A stretch of DNA of 64,000 nt from the NCBI RefSeq assembly GCF_002088275.1, contig NZ_AQQS01000011.1, positions 86,128 to 150,127 on the forward strand. Direction: 5' to 3'. The first letter of the stretch is position 1; each line of letters starts with the position of its first letter. The notes beneath the pieces were generated by a model that searched no databases, was not told the origin of the DNA, and saw only the letters and a list, made by a program, of their open reading frames with translations. Shown here piece after piece: positions 1 to 8,385 of this stretch. The position numbers and the translations under genes are program-made. The stretch is from Aurantimonas sp. 22II-16-19i (GTDB lineage: Bacteria; Pseudomonadota; Alphaproteobacteria; Rhizobiales; Rhizobiaceae).

Positions 1-603
1 CGGCGTGCGCTGCGCCTCGAGTGGCTCACCGTTGCCTGGAACGTCGTCGAGGCTGTGGTGGCGATCGGGGCCGGGATTATTTCCGGCAGCACGGCCCTGA
101 TCGCCTTCGGCGTGGACAGCGTCATCGAGGTCACCTCCGCGATCGGCTTGCTCTGGCGGCTCTACAGCGCCGGTCCCGAGGCGGAAATCGGCGAGCGCGG
201 CAAGGCCGAACGCCGCGCGCTCTATGTGGTGGCGGGCACGTTCTTCGCGCTGGCCGCCTACATCCTCTTCGAGAGCATCCCGGCGCTGCTGGCTCGCGAG
301 GCACCCGACACGTCAATGGTCGGCCTCGTGCTGTCGGTGCTCTCCCTCCTCGTCATGCCGGCTCTCGCCTGGACGAAGCAGCGTACCGGGCGCGAAATGA
401 ACAGTAAGGCGCTCCAGGCCGATGCCGCCGAGACCTGGGTGTGCTCCTGGATGTCATTCTCGCTGCTCCTCGGCGTCGGGCTTAACGCCGCCTTCGGCTG
501 GTGGTGGGCGGACTCAGCCGGGGCGCTGCTCATGCTCCCGGTGATCGTCTGGCAGGGCTGGGACGCTCTCGGCGAAGCGCGGGAGCAAGCCGATGAGAGC
601 TGA
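1..603 (+). CDS. cation efflux (CDF family) transporter, 5' end outside window
   Basis: The frame is open from base 1, so the start lies upstream; about 200 residues remain. It shows hydrophobic helices and the CDF-like stretch STALIAFGVDSVIEVTSA, equivalent to the TM2 metal-site region where an Asp of the family coordinates the divalent cation. A second aspartate-containing helix (GWWWADSAGALLMLP) follows near the end. The family exports Zn, Co, Fe or Cd across the inner membrane by proton antiport. A broken methyltransferase gene begins inside its last codons. Substrate cannot be told from sequence alone. Confidence 0.8.
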   Translation, partial: RRALRLEWLTVAWNVVEAVVAIGAGIISGSTALIAFGVDSVIEVTSAIGLLWRLYSAGPEAEIGERGKAERRALYVVAGTFFALAAYILFESIPALLAREAPDTSMVGLVLSVLSLLVMPALAWTKQRTGREMNSKALQADAAETWVCSWMSFSLLLGVGLNAAFGWWWADSAGALLMLPVIVWQGWDALGEAREQADES

Positions 604-1143
604 CCGGCCCGTGCCGTCGCGCTCATATCCGGTGCGGCCGTTGTCCTCGCTTTGGCGGCGACGACGCGCCGCCGGGCGCGCCACGACTATGGGGAGTTGG
701 GGCGCCTTCGGCCGTCCACCTCCGCGTCGGCCTACCTGGCCTATGGCCTTCACGCCGCCCTGCTCGCGGTGGCGGCTTGGCGGAAACCGCGGCCGCTTCC
801 GATCGGCGCGAGGGCAGCCGGTGCTACCGGCCTCATTCTCGCCAGCGCTGGCGCTTCCCTCTATGCCGCCGCGCAAATGACCCTGGCCCCTCCCGAGACG
901 TCCGGCACGCGCATGGGCGAGCTCGCAACCGGCGGAGCCTATCGGGTGAGCCGCAATCCCCAGCTCGTCGGCTGGGGTCTGGTATTGCTCGGCGCCGCGA
1001 TCGCGGGCCGCTCCGCCGCCGCGCTCGGCCTTTGGGCCGTTTTCGCGGCCTCGCTGCCCGGCACGATCCGCGACGAGTAGCGCACCCTGGAGCGCGTGTA
1101 CGGGTCGCAATATTGCATCTATCGGCAGATCAAGCCAACTTAA
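593..1143 (+). pseudogene. isoprenylcysteine carboxyl methyltransferase-like gene, frameshift and nonsense
   Basis: The readable part (frame of 652-1080) is hydrophobic and carries GGAYRVSRNPQLVGWGLVLLG, typical of the ICMT/PEMT membrane methyltransferase superfamily. Two lesions are seen. The natural start is probably the ATG at 593, overlapping the end of the CDF gene, but that frame leaves the family frame near 607; restoring one base would join it to RAVALISGAAVVLALAA. At 1078-1080 a TAG replaces what should be a Glu codon, and the family's C-terminal LERVYGSQY-type motif continues in frame to a TAA at 1141-1143. Activity is unlikely unless the lesions are sequence errors. Confidence 0.6.
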
Positions 1144-1186
1144 GCGCTACTCGAAATTTTCAGGAGTTTAGCGACAGCCAATTGTT

Positions 1187-1784
1187 CTAAGCCTCGGCCG
1201 ATCGATGCTCCTCGCGGGCCGCTTCCCAGACTTCTCGAGCAGCGTCCGCGTTCATCGCGGCGATTCCCAGGCCGACGATCAGGTCGGGCCAGGCGGACGC
1301 CCACAGGAAGGCCGTCACCAGTCCCGCCGCGATGATCGCGATGTTGGCAAGAACGTCGTTTCGAGCGGAGAGAAAGGCCGCGCGAGTGAGGCTGCCGCCA
1401 TGGGTGCGATAGCGGGCGAGCATGTAGGCGCAGGCGAGATTAACCGCGCAGGCCCCGGCCCCCGTCAGGGTTAGCGGTACCGGTTCGGGCGGCGCGGGCA
1501 TGTTGAACTTCTCCCATGCCATCCAGAGGGTCGCGAGGCCGGGCACGAGCAGGATGCCCGCCAGCGCCATGCCAACACGAGCGCGCCGCACCACGCACCA
1601 TCCGAGTGCGATGAGGATCAGGAAGTTGACGGAAGCGTCCTCGAGGAAATCCACGCTGTCGGCGAAGAGCGACACCGAGCCGATGGCAAGGGCGACCGCG
1701 AACGATGCCGAAATAGGAGAGGTTGAGGACCGCCACGCGGCGAACGATCCTGTGCAGCTCTGAATCCGGCGGCGGGGCTTCCAT
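1187..1784 (-). pseudogene. cation efflux family protein, frameshifted
   Basis: The N-terminal piece (MEAPPPDSELHRIVRRVAVL to LSYFGI) is in one frame from 1784. The remainder (VALAIGSVSLFADSVDFLEDA onward, to 1187) is in another, with the switch near 1698-1701. Adding two bases would restore a run reading YFGI-E-FAVALAIGSVSLFADSVDF, the CDF TM1-TM2 region with metal-binding Asp residues. Four or so further helices follow. It is the last gene of the riboswitch-headed operon, 3 bp after the EamA gene. An internal ATG at 1675 could give a truncated 162-residue protein lacking TM1. Confidence 0.7.
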
Positions 1785-1787
1785 GTC

Positions 1788-2225
1788 CTATCCTTTGTAG
1801 GCGACGAGGATCGCGCCCCCCGCGATCAGGGCGACGCCGAGCCAATTCGGCAAGGACAGATGCTCCCCGAGAAAGATCACGCCGAACACTGCAACCAGCA
1901 CGACGCTCAATTTGTCGATCGGTGCGACCCGCGCGGCGTCGCCGAGCTTCAGCGCCCGGAAGTAGCAGATCCAGGAGCCGCCCGTCGCCATCCCTGAGAG
2001 CACGAGAAAGAGATAGCTCCGGCTGGAGATCGTGCCGAAGGACTGGAACTGCCTTGTCGCCGCCAGAACGGCGCTGAGAACCGCCAGGATGACGATGGTC
2101 CGGATGAAGGTGGCGAAGTCGGAGTTGACGTTCTCGACCCCGACCTTGGCGAAAATCGCGGTGAAGGCCGCGAACGCCGCCGAGAGCAGGGCCCAGAACT
2201 GCCAGGATGCGAGAACCGTCTTCAT
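1788..2225 (-). CDS. EamA/DMT-superfamily small transporter
   Basis: A 145-residue membrane protein with about five hydrophobic segments, half the length of a two-repeat EamA transporter and matching the single-repeat class, which probably dimerises. The C-terminal GEHLSLPNWLGVALIAGGAILVA motif is typical of the drug/metabolite superfamily. The start overlaps the phosphatase stop by 4 bp (ATGA), implying translational coupling within the fluoride-riboswitch operon. Substrate is unknown; the operon context suggests a role under fluoride or ionic stress, but that is inference. Confidence 0.75.
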   Translation of the reverse strand: MKTVLASWQFWALLSAAFAAFTAIFAKVGVENVNSDFATFIRTIVILAVLSAVLAATRQFQSFGTISSRSYLFLVLSGMATGGSWICYFRALKLGDAARVAPIDKLSVVLVAVFGVIFLGEHLSLPNWLGVALIAGGAILVAYKG

Positions 2226-2977
2226 GAGGCTTCCTCAGGTGCTTCGCGTAGATCGGGGTGGGATGCGGTGGGCCTTTCCACCTCGCCCCGCTGTTGGAGC
2301 CAGACGGCCGCCACCCAGCACAGGATCGCCCAGGCGGCTCCCACCGCCCATCCGGCGATCACGTCGGTCGGATAGTGGACGCCGAGGTAAAGCCGGCTGA
2401 GGCCGACGGCGACGGTGAGGATCACGGCCAGCGCCATAAAGTAAACCTTGATCCGGCGCTCGGCATGCATGCGGGTCAGGAGCGCTCCAAGCGTCAGGAA
2501 GGTGACGGCGGAAAGCGTCGCGTGGCCGCTCGGAAAGCTGGCGGTGAAGACGCGGGCGGCATGGGGAACGAGGTCGGGACGGGCGCGATCGATGCCGAGT
2601 TTGAGGATCGTGCTGAGGACAGCGCCGCCAAGTACCGCGGCCGTCATGAGGAGGGCGGCGGAGCGCTTGCGGATCAGGAGCAGATAGCCCAGCACCGAAA
2701 AGAACACGAAGCCGAGGAACGCATAGCTGCCGAGCGCAGTCACGTCCCTTCCCATTTCTTCGAGCCAGGCGGGGCCGATGGGATCGGCCAGATTGCCGCT
2801 GGTGCGCAGGGCGAGAACGACAGCCCGGTCAAAGGCGGCGGTGTCCCCCTCCAGCACCTCCGTCGCGAGATAACCGAACGAGAGAACGAGCGCAGCCGCC
2901 ACCAACAGCGCCGCAAGAGGTCCGATTTCCCTTCGTGCGAGGTCAAGCAATCGAGGTATAGACAGGCGAGAGGGCAT
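2222..2977 (-). CDS. PAP2-family membrane phosphatase
   Basis: A 251-residue integral membrane phosphatase. The three catalytic signatures are intact: K126 to R132-P133 (KLGIDRARP), P149-S-G-H152, and S194-R195 with H201 and D205 (SRLYLGVHYPTD). These act on lipid phosphates such as phosphatidic acid, undecaprenyl pyrophosphate or PGP. It sits 14 bp downstream of crcB and overlaps the EamA start. Fluoride inhibits many phosphoryl-transfer enzymes, so a phosphatase behind a fluoride riboswitch is plausible as replacement or repair capacity; the true substrate is unknown. Confidence 0.9.
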   Translation of the reverse strand: MPSRLSIPRLLDLARREIGPLAALLVAAALVLSFGYLATEVLEGDTAAFDRAVVLALRTSGNLADPIGPAWLEEMGRDVTALGSYAFLGFVFFSVLGYLLLIRKRSAALLMTAAVLGGAVLSTILKLGIDRARPDLVPHAARVFTASFPSGHATLSAVTFLTLGALLTRMHAERRIKVYFMALAVILTVAVGLSRLYLGVHYPTDVIAGWAVGAAWAILCWVAAVWLQQRGEVERPTASHPDLREAPEEAS

Positions 2978-2991
2978 GGAAGCCTCCTATC

Positions 2992-3378
2992 TCAAGCGAA
3001 GTGACGAATGATGAAGAGGCCGGCGAACAGCCCGACGAGGGCCGCCCCGACTGATAGCGTGACGTAGAGAACGGCGATGCCGATCTCCCCGCGCTCATAG
3101 AGCAGCACCGAGTCGAGTGAGAAGGTGGAGAAGGTCGTGAACCCGCCGAGGACGCCGGTGGTCAGGAACAGCCGCCAGATCTGGCCGGGTTCCGACCTCA
3201 ACGCGAAATATCCCCCCAGTAGGCCCATAGCGAGCGAGCCCACCACATTGACGGTGAGCGTCCCGAAGGGAAAGCCGGAGCCGAAGACGCGCAAGGAGGC
3301 GACGTTGACGCCGTGGCGCAGCGCCCCGCCGAGTCCGGCTCCGATCAAGACGATGAGATAGGTAAGGCTGCTTTGCAT
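2992..3378 (-). CDS. crcB: fluoride exporter CrcB/FluC
   Basis: 128 residues, the usual Fluc length, with four hydrophobic helices. The family signatures are present: GGALRHG near residues 17-23, the pore Asn in LTVNVVGSLAMG (N44), and GGFTTFSTFS (78-87), the phenylalanine/polar-track motif. Fluc proteins form dual-topology dimers that let F- leave the cytoplasm. A fluoride riboswitch lies directly upstream, so expression should rise with intracellular fluoride. First gene of a four-gene operon. Confidence 0.95.
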   Translation of the reverse strand: MQSSLTYLIVLIGAGLGGALRHGVNVASLRVFGSGFPFGTLTVNVVGSLAMGLLGGYFALRSEPGQIWRLFLTTGVLGGFTTFSTFSLDSVLLYERGEIGIAVLYVTLSVGAALVGLFAGLFIIRHFA

Positions 3379-3440
3379 GATGGTCCCTGGCCGGGCGACC
3401 GGGACCTGGACAGCCCCTACCGCGCCGGAAACGGCGTTCG

Positions 3441-3500
3441 GTAGGAGTCATCAGCCAACATGGCGGTTATCGGGGGAACCCCATCCCCATCACTCCCGAT
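3441..3500 (-). ncRNA. fluoride riboswitch (crcB motif)
   Basis: Read on the minus strand, the segment begins GGGAGTGATGGGGATGGGGT, continues through CCCCGATAACCGCC and ends GCTGATGACTCCTAC. These are the conserved blocks of the crcB/fluoride RNA: the GAUGG-type 5' element, the CCGAUAACCGCC core and the CUGAUGACUCCUAC 3' element that forms the pseudoknot. It ends about 60 nt before the crcB start, where it can govern the leader of the whole operon. Confidence 0.93.
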
Positions 3501-3584
3501 GAATAGTGCAGAATGTGATCCAGCGAAAGCTGGATAGGCCTCGCGAAACTTCGGGCAAGAGTCGAAAGCTCTCGACTCACGTCT

Positions 3585-3980
3585 TCATCGCCGTATCAAG
3601 ACGACGTCTACACCCAAATCATCCGCTACGTTCGCCCAGGCGCGATCGGCCGTGACCGCTGGCATGTTCAAAGCCCGGGCGAGAGCGAGGCAGCTTCGAT
3701 CGCCCAAACTCAACCCGTGAGCCTGGGTATGCTCGATCATCTCAGCGGCGCTTTCCGCCAGCATCCAAGAGAGATCATGCCCTTCAAGGTTCAAGGATCG
3801 AACCGTCAGACGCGCATCGCCAACACTCATCCCTTTGGAGATCAGTTTCGCCAGAAGCTCCTGCACGTTGACGGTTGATACGATCGCCCGACCCTCGAGC
3901 ATTCGGCCGACCTCTTCGCCTCCGATTTCGCTGCGCAGGAATGCCATGATTGCCGAGGTGTCCAGAACAGAGCCGGTCAT
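3585..3980 (-). CDS. vapC: PIN-domain toxin VapC
   Basis: 131 residues with the PIN RNase acidic set visible: D7 (VLDTSA), E40 (VQELLA), D93 (LGDRSCLALA) and D111 (TADRAW). VapC toxins cleave tRNA or rRNA with Mg2+. The start overlaps the antitoxin stop (ATGA), the usual vapBC arrangement. All catalytic acids are present, so the toxin looks active. Confidence 0.9.
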   Translation of the reverse strand: MTGSVLDTSAIMAFLRSEIGGEEVGRMLEGRAIVSTVNVQELLAKLISKGMSVGDARLTVRSLNLEGHDLSWMLAESAAEMIEHTQAHGLSLGDRSCLALARALNMPAVTADRAWANVADDLGVDVVLIRR

Positions 3981-4282
3981 TCTTGAATCGAGCCGTTCCG
4001 ATCACTGTAAGATGCCTCATCTTCCAATTCATGTTGGGCTTCCGCGCGACGATCGGCGATCACCTCGTCCACGAGATTGACGTCCGCAGGTATGTATTGC
4101 CTCACCAGATCCTGTGCGCGCTTTAGGGAGCGACGCAGGGTTGTCACCTCCACCTCTCCGTCGTCCTTTTCGACAAAGACGACCTTGCCGCCGCTTTCCA
4201 GGTCGAGTTTGGCACGAAGGGCTGAGGGAAGGTTCATGCGCCCGTTCTTTGCGACGGGTACAACATGCCGATCAAGCATCAT
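3977..4282 (-). CDS. vapB: AbrB/MazE-type antitoxin VapB
   Basis: 101 residues. The N-terminus (residues about 5-45, VVPVAKNGRMNLPSALRAKLDL) is a SpoVT/AbrB swapped-hairpin DNA-binding domain. The acidic C-terminal third would wrap and inhibit VapC. It would autorepress the locus with VapC, and the upstream segment (4283-4330) is the likely operator. Confidence 0.88.
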   Translation of the reverse strand: MMLDRHVVPVAKNGRMNLPSALRAKLDLESGGKVVFVEKDDGEVEVTTLRRSLKRAQDLVRQYIPADVNLVDEVIADRRAEAQHELEDEASYSDRNGSIQE

Positions 4283-4392
4283 TCATTCCTTTTGAGGAGG
4301 CAGTGAGCGTTAACACCATAATGCAAGATAGGAGCTCGCTGGCAATTATGGAAGCAGTTAAGAGAGTGAGCCTATCCTGTCCCGTTTCCTCC

Positions 4393-4476
4393 TGCCCACA
4401 ATCGACCGTTTGTGGGCATATCGCTGTCGATATGACCGAAAAATAGCTTGCTCGGGTTATGCGCATGCGCAATAAC
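4393..4476. promoter_or_regulatory. palindrome cluster upstream of resolvase (putative res site/operator)
   Basis: Three inverted repeats in 84 bp: TGCCCACAA (4393-4401) with TTGTGGGCA (4410-4418); ATATCG (4418-4423) with CGATAT (4428-4433); and a near-perfect 21-bp palindrome GTTAT-GCGCATGCGC-AATAAC (4456-4476). They end 44 bp before the resolvase start. Serine resolvases bind several inverted subsites next to their own gene and autoregulate there, so this is a good res candidate. Confidence 0.5.
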
Positions 4477-4520
4477 TTCATCCACGTTTTTGATGCTATT
4501 TTCCGGGTTCGACGCCATCC

Positions 4521-5180
4521 ATGTCGCGCATTTTCGCCTATGCCCGGGTCTCGACCATCGAGCAGCACACCGAGAACCAGCTCGGCGAGATCCGCGCGGC
4601 AGGATTTCAGGTTCAGCCGCGCCGGGTCATCACCGAGACCATCTCTGGAGCGACCGCGGCGTCGGAACGACCGGGCTTTGGCAGGCTTGTTGATCGACTG
4701 GAAGACGGCGACATTCTTGTCGTCACCAAACTCGACCGTCTCGGCCGCAACGCCATGGATGTTCGCAAGACCGTCGACCAACTCGACGAGCTCGGCATCA
4801 AGGTTCACTGCCTGGCGCTCGGCGGCGTCGACCTGACCAGCCCGGCAGGCCGCATGACCATGGGTGTCATCAATGCCGTCGCCGAGTTTGAGCGCGACCT
4901 CCTGATCGAACGCACCCAGGCTGGCTTGATCCGAGCCAAATCCGAGGGCAAGCGGCTCGGCCGTCCGCCACGTCTGACCGAGGATCAGAAGCGGGCCGTT
5001 ATCACTAAGCTTCAAGATGGTGCGTCAGTCGCACGGCTTGCCCGCGACTATGGCGTCAGCCGGCTGACCATTAGCCGGGCGCGCGACAAATACAAAGAGC
5101 AGGGCGCGCTCGATATAATGAAACCGCCAGAGAATGAGGACGCGACCGCCGGGGAGGGGAGCGATGCCGATCCGGCGTGA
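4521..5180 (+). CDS. serine recombinase (Tn3 resolvase/DNA invertase family)
   Basis: 219 residues. The N-terminal catalytic domain starts IFAYARVST with nucleophile Ser11, and includes the [12 protein letters not shown] motif and the [27 protein letters not shown] region. The C-terminus is a resolvase helix-turn-helix ([22 protein letters not shown]). Such enzymes resolve plasmid multimers or cointegrates at a res site, here probably the palindromes upstream. The next gene starts within its last codons (17-bp overlap). Confidence 0.92.
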   Translation: MSRIFAYARVSTIEQHTENQLGEIRAAGFQVQPRRVITETISGATAASERPGFGRLVDRLEDGDILVVTKLDRLGRNAMDVRKTVDQLDELGIKVHCLALGGVDLTSPAGRMTMGVINAVAEFERDLLIERTQAGLIRAKSEGKRLGRPPRLTEDQKRAVITKLQDGASVARLARDYGVSRLTISRARDKYKEQGALDIMKPPENEDATAGEGSDADPA

Positions 5181-5607
5181 AGACCGGCACTTCTATCCGA
5201 TCGACTGGCGTGAACTTTCGGCCGCGATCAGGTTCAATCGAGCCAAGGGACGCTGCGAGCGATGCGGCCGACCCCATGGCCAGCTTGTCTATCACCTGAG
5301 CGACGGGCGCTGGTTCGACAACACTGCCGGTCGCTGGCGCGACAACCGCGGACGACTGGTTCGAACAAAGACACCACCCGATCCAAGGGTGTCAGGCGAC
5401 GAAGGTGGAATTGCGCAGACATTCGTCCGCCTCGCCTGCGCCCATCTCGACCAGAACACGGCCAACAACGCCGACAACAATCTCGCCGCCTTCTGCCAGC
5501 GCTGCCACCTCGATCACGACCGCCCTTGGAACATCGAAAAACGCCGTCTGACCGTGCTACTCCGCCGCGCGCTGGGCGACCTCTTCACAGGGCCATATCG
5601 GCGGTAG
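5164..5607 (+). CDS. HNH-like nuclease/zinc-ribbon protein
   Basis: 147 residues from the ATG at 5164. Cys pairs C31-C34 (CERCG) and C111-C114 (CQRC) flank H94 (ACAHLD), Asn residues and the HLDHD end, the layout of a treble-clef HNH endonuclease domain. The gene overlaps the resolvase stop, suggesting co-expression. A 22-codon near copy of its N-terminus lies at 6400-6465. Nuclease activity is inferred from the fold pattern only; no target is known. Confidence 0.65.
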   Translation: MPIRREDRHFYPIDWRELSAAIRFNRAKGRCERCGRPHGQLVYHLSDGRWFDNTAGRWRDNRGRLVRTKTPPDPRVSGDEGGIAQTFVRLACAHLDQNTANNADNNLAAFCQRCHLDHDRPWNIEKRRLTVLLRRALGDLFTGPYRR

Positions 5608-5757
5608 GGAAACGGCGAGATCAGATCCGTAGGCGCCCTGCTTCTTAAAGGCTCGGAACGCCAACGTCCTCAGCGAGGAACAGTGCTCCATTGCTGAGCG
5701 CATGTGGCAGCGAATTTCACGCTTGCAGTATATGATATCACCCCCTAACTTGCTTGC

Positions 5758-6012
5758 ATGAACAGCAAGCAGAAGAAGACCTTGGCAGCTGTCTTCAGGG
5801 AGCCTGTGCCAGGTACTCTCGAATGGGCGGCCATCGAGGGTCTGCTTGTTGCCGCCGGATGCCGGATCATCGAGGGCAGCGGCTCTCGCGTCCGGTTCGA
5901 GAAGGACGGGGAGCTGGAGAGCTTTCATCGTCCGCATCCAGCCAAGGAAGCAGAGCGCTATCAGGTTCGCGCCGCCCGGGCGTTCCTGATCCGACTTGGG
6001 ATCGAGCCATGA
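5758..6012 (+). CDS. hicA: HicA-family toxin
   Basis: 84 residues with the HicA dsRBD-like pattern: WAAIEGLLVAAGCRIIEGSGSRVRFEKDG. The usual catalytic His after the glycine is not evident; the site reads GSGSRVRF, with His only later in FHRPHP. This variant is common among HicA-like proteins, but RNase activity is less certain. The stop overlaps the hicB start (ATGA). Confidence 0.82.
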   Translation: MNSKQKKTLAAVFREPVPGTLEWAAIEGLLVAAGCRIIEGSGSRVRFEKDGELESFHRPHPAKEAERYQVRAARAFLIRLGIEP

Positions 6013-6344
6013 CCAACATAATCACCTATAAGGGCTATGCGGCCCGCGTCGAATACGACGACGAAGACGGCATCCTGTTCGGCCAGATCGCCGGCATTCG
6101 CGATGGCGTCGGTTTTCATGCCGAGAGCGTTGAGGAACTGCGGACAGCCTTCCACGAGGCCGTGGACGACTATCTCGCGACCTGTGCCACGATCGGTAAG
6201 GAGCCGCAGAAGCCTTATTCGGGCAAGATGATGTTCCGGGTCAGCCCAGAGATCCATCGCAAGGCCGCGATCGCGGCGGAACTGGCAGGCAAGAGCCTCA
6301 ATCAGTGGGCCGAGGAAGCCTTAAGCAAGGCCATCCACTCCTGA
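6009..6344 (+). CDS. hicB: HicB antitoxin
   Basis: 111 residues from the ATG at 6009, overlapping the hicA stop. The N-terminal HicB fold carries VEYDDEDGILFGQIAGIRDG. The C-terminus is a ribbon-helix-helix DNA-binding segment (MMFRVSPEIHRKAAIAAELAG, then NQWAEEAL). It should neutralise HicA and autorepress the pair. Confidence 0.9.
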   Translation: MTNIITYKGYAARVEYDDEDGILFGQIAGIRDGVGFHAESVEELRTAFHEAVDDYLATCATIGKEPQKPYSGKMMFRVSPEIHRKAAIAAELAGKSLNQWAEEALSKAIHS

Positions 6345-6399
6345 GAGCCCGGACAGTGGAGGAGGCTGATGTCGATCTGGTCTGAACACTGAACACCCC

Positions 6400-6465
6400 C
6401 ATTTCTACTCGATCACCTGGCGCGAACTCTCCGCCGCCATCCGCTTCGGCCGAGCCGAGGGCTAT
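6400..6465 (+). pseudogene. fragment duplicating the N-terminus of the HNH-like gene
   Basis: Translated in the frame of 6400 it gives [20 protein letters not shown], against [20 protein letters not shown] in the intact gene at 5164. Homology stops abruptly after about 22 codons and an AT-rich stretch follows. A remnant of a second copy or of a recombination event. Confidence 0.6.
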
Positions 6466-6730
6466 GTTTCGGCGTGCAAAATTTCCCCGCGATTGACATC
6501 CGGCCTATCGTTCATTTTTTAAAATTGCGCAACTTACCGAAATCGCGTCGTTTTTCGTGCTCGCTTTCGACAAAATGCCAATTCCGTTCAAATTGCATTA
6601 TTGACTCATTACGACGTAATATTTCATACTGTTAATGTAGACAAATTAGAACAGAATTCGCCATGCCGGGATGGCATGACGCTGCGCAAATCTTTATGCT
6701 GACCTCCTGTGAACGAAGTGGGAGGTTTGT
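6466..6730. other. AT-rich noncoding stretch
   Basis: 265 bp clearly richer in A/T than its surroundings, with no convincing reading frame. It carries the promoter region for the following small gene (GGAGGT Shine-Dalgarno near 6721) and may mark the junction of an inserted segment. Confidence 0.5.
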
Positions 6731-7057
6731 GTGGCGAAGCTGGAGCCTGGGGGAAGGGTGCTACTCGGCAATGTTGTTCGAGCGTTCTTGGATGCTGGGG
6801 GCAAGCTCAAGTACCGCCCCTATAAAGATCGGAATGGTAAAACCAACTGGTTTGTTTTCGGCGTTCGATCTGACGGAAGCGAATCACAGGTCTACATCGC
6901 CCGCAACGGCGAGCCCAAACGCTTCCGATCTGCAAATGCCATCCTCTCGTATCACCGGAGCATGTTTCCGCAAGATGAGGGCGTCTTCGTTCCCTGGCTT
7001 CGTGGGGACGAAGAGAGCTCTGAAGACGATGAGGAGGACGTCGAAGACACCTCGTGA
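6731..7057 (+). CDS. hypothetical protein with acidic C-terminal tail
   Basis: 108 residues from a GTG preceded by GGAGGT. The body is basic and aromatic (KLKYRPYKDRNGKTNWFVFGVRSDG), followed by a strongly acidic tail (EESSEDDEEDVED). No family recognised. The charge split resembles small nucleic-acid-binding or antitoxin-like proteins, which is only a suggestion. It precedes the virB cluster by about 370 bp. Confidence 0.5.
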   Translation: MAKLEPGGRVLLGNVVRAFLDAGGKLKYRPYKDRNGKTNWFVFGVRSDGSESQVYIARNGEPKRFRSANAILSYHRSMFPQDEGVFVPWLRGDEESSEDDEEDVEDTS

Positions 7058-7164
7058 GTCCGGGGAGCAACCGGGCTCAAACAACGTGATTTCGATCAAA
7101 GCCTACAGGGCTCCAATAAGACGCCGCTCCGTCGTTACGACCGCCAAAGCCGCGTCTGGAGTCA

Positions 7165-7425
7165 TCACCTCCACAAATTCACCTGCCGCCGCCGCCCCTG
7201 ATAGCCTTCGCAGGGGCGTGCACCGTTGCCATTCATTCGCATTGGGCTGTCTGGGTACAGTCGCGATGGGTATAGCTCGGCGGCTGGTCCAATCTTCGCC
7301 TTCACAGTCATCGCTGCAGCCTTTGCCGCCGCCTGATTCGATATTTTTGCGTGGCCATACGCCCCGTCGTCACACTGGTGCTCGTCGTCCGGTGTGTCTG
7401 CAAAATCCATTTCATAGCTGACCAT
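7165..7425 (-). CDS. possible small hydrophilic protein, divergent from virB1
   Basis: An 86-codon frame starting [17 protein letters not shown], with AGAGG about 7 nt before the ATG. It lies back to back with virB1. No homology recognised and its coding status is doubtful; otherwise the 366 bp between 7058 and 7423 hold nothing I can name. Confidence 0.25.
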   Translation of the reverse strand: MVSYEMDFADTPDDEHQCDDGAYGHAKISNQAAAKAAAMTVKAKIGPAAELYPSRLYPDSPMRMNGNGARPCEGYQGRRRQVNLWR

Positions 7426-8110
7426 GCGACCTCTGCTGCTCTTGCCTCTCCTTCTTTGCGCGAGACTACAACCTAGTGTTGCTTTGGTTGTAGAATTCGA
7501 ACACGACGGCTCCGTTTCAGTCTCCGAGGACTCCACGCGGGAGGCAGCACGGTCTGCCCCCGCTCACCGCCTGTCAGCCAGCACGGCTTCCAAGCAGTAC
7601 CGCGACACGGCGTACGCGGTCGGTCTGCGACATGCAGGCGGACCTGGGCCACGCGCCGCCGGTCTCGCTGCGACTGAGTTCGCCGATCTTTTCGTAGCGC
7701 TGATCGATCAGGAAAGCCGGTTCGACCCCCGCGCCGTTTCGTCGAAGGGCGCTCAAGGGCTCGGGCAACTGATGCCGGACACAGCTCGCCTGCTCGGGGT
7801 TTCCGACCCCTTCAACCCTTCTGAGAATCTGGATGGGGCCGCGCGGTACTTCACCGCGCAGCTCGCCCGCTTCGGCGACGTGCGGCTGGCTCTGGCTGCC
7901 TACAACGCCGGCCCGCATCGCGTGGAAGAATATGGTGGCGTGCCACCGTTCCGCGAAACGCTCGCCTACGTCGCCACCATCACTGCCGCCGTCGACCGAG
8001 CGCCGGCGGGTGCAGCACTCACACGCCCTGCCCCCGAAGCGGCGAGCGCGGCGCGTGGGGTCTCCACCAATCCCGAAATGCAAAGGAACGGCGTATGGGA
8101 CTTCAACTGA
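7424..8110 (+). CDS. virB1: VirB1-like lytic transglycosylase
   Basis: 228 residues with a short N-terminal hydrophobic export signal ([10 protein letters not shown]). The SLT domain runs from about 85 to 185, with catalytic Glu97 in [11 protein letters not shown], the [13 protein letters not shown] motif and [13 protein letters not shown]. VirB1 locally opens peptidoglycan for assembly of the type IV secretion channel. First gene of the virB operon; virB2 starts inside its 3' end in another frame. Confidence 0.9.
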   Translation: MRPLLLLPLLLCARLQPSVALVVEFEHDGSVSVSEDSTREAARSAPAHRLSASTASKQYRDTAYAVGLRHAGGPGPRAAGLAATEFADLFVALIDQESRFDPRAVSSKGAQGLGQLMPDTARLLGVSDPFNPSENLDGAARYFTAQLARFGDVRLALAAYNAGPHRVEEYGGVPPFRETLAYVATITAAVDRAPAGAALTRPAPEAASAARGVSTNPEMQRNGVWDFN

Positions 8111-8385
8111 ACACAGTTGGCCGCATTGCGGCCACGGCGGCGACGCTGACCGTGGTGAGCACCGGGGCTGCGATGGCGCAGGACCTCTCGCCGGTCACGA
8201 ACTTCTTCACGACGATCGGTGATGCCCTGACGGGGACGCTCGGACGCGCCATTGGCCTCGTCGCCTTGGCTGGCGTCGGCCTCGCCTTCGCGACCGGCCG
8301 GATGAACTGGATGTTCGCCGGATCGGTGCTTATCGGCCTCTCGATCCTTTTCGGCGCGGCCACGCTGCTCTCCGGGTACTCGTGA
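8095..8385 (+). CDS. virB2: VirB2/TrbC-type pilin
   Basis: 96 residues: signal peptide ending near AMA-QD (about residue 29), a polar loop, and two hydrophobic helices separated by a short TGRMN turn, the usual TrbC/VirB2 major pilin layout. Overlaps virB1 by 16 bp and virB3 by 4 bp. Confidence 0.88.
   Translation: MGLQLNTVGRIAATAATLTVVSTGAAMAQDLSPVTNFFTTIGDALTGTLGRAIGLVALAGVGLAFATGRMNWMFAGSVLIGLSILFGAATLLSGYS

Noticed and set aside
6663..7421. Plus-strand frame of 252 codons over 6663-7421
   Set aside because: Overlaps the better-supported 108-residue gene, no ribosome-binding site, Ser/Arg/Pro-rich shadow composition.
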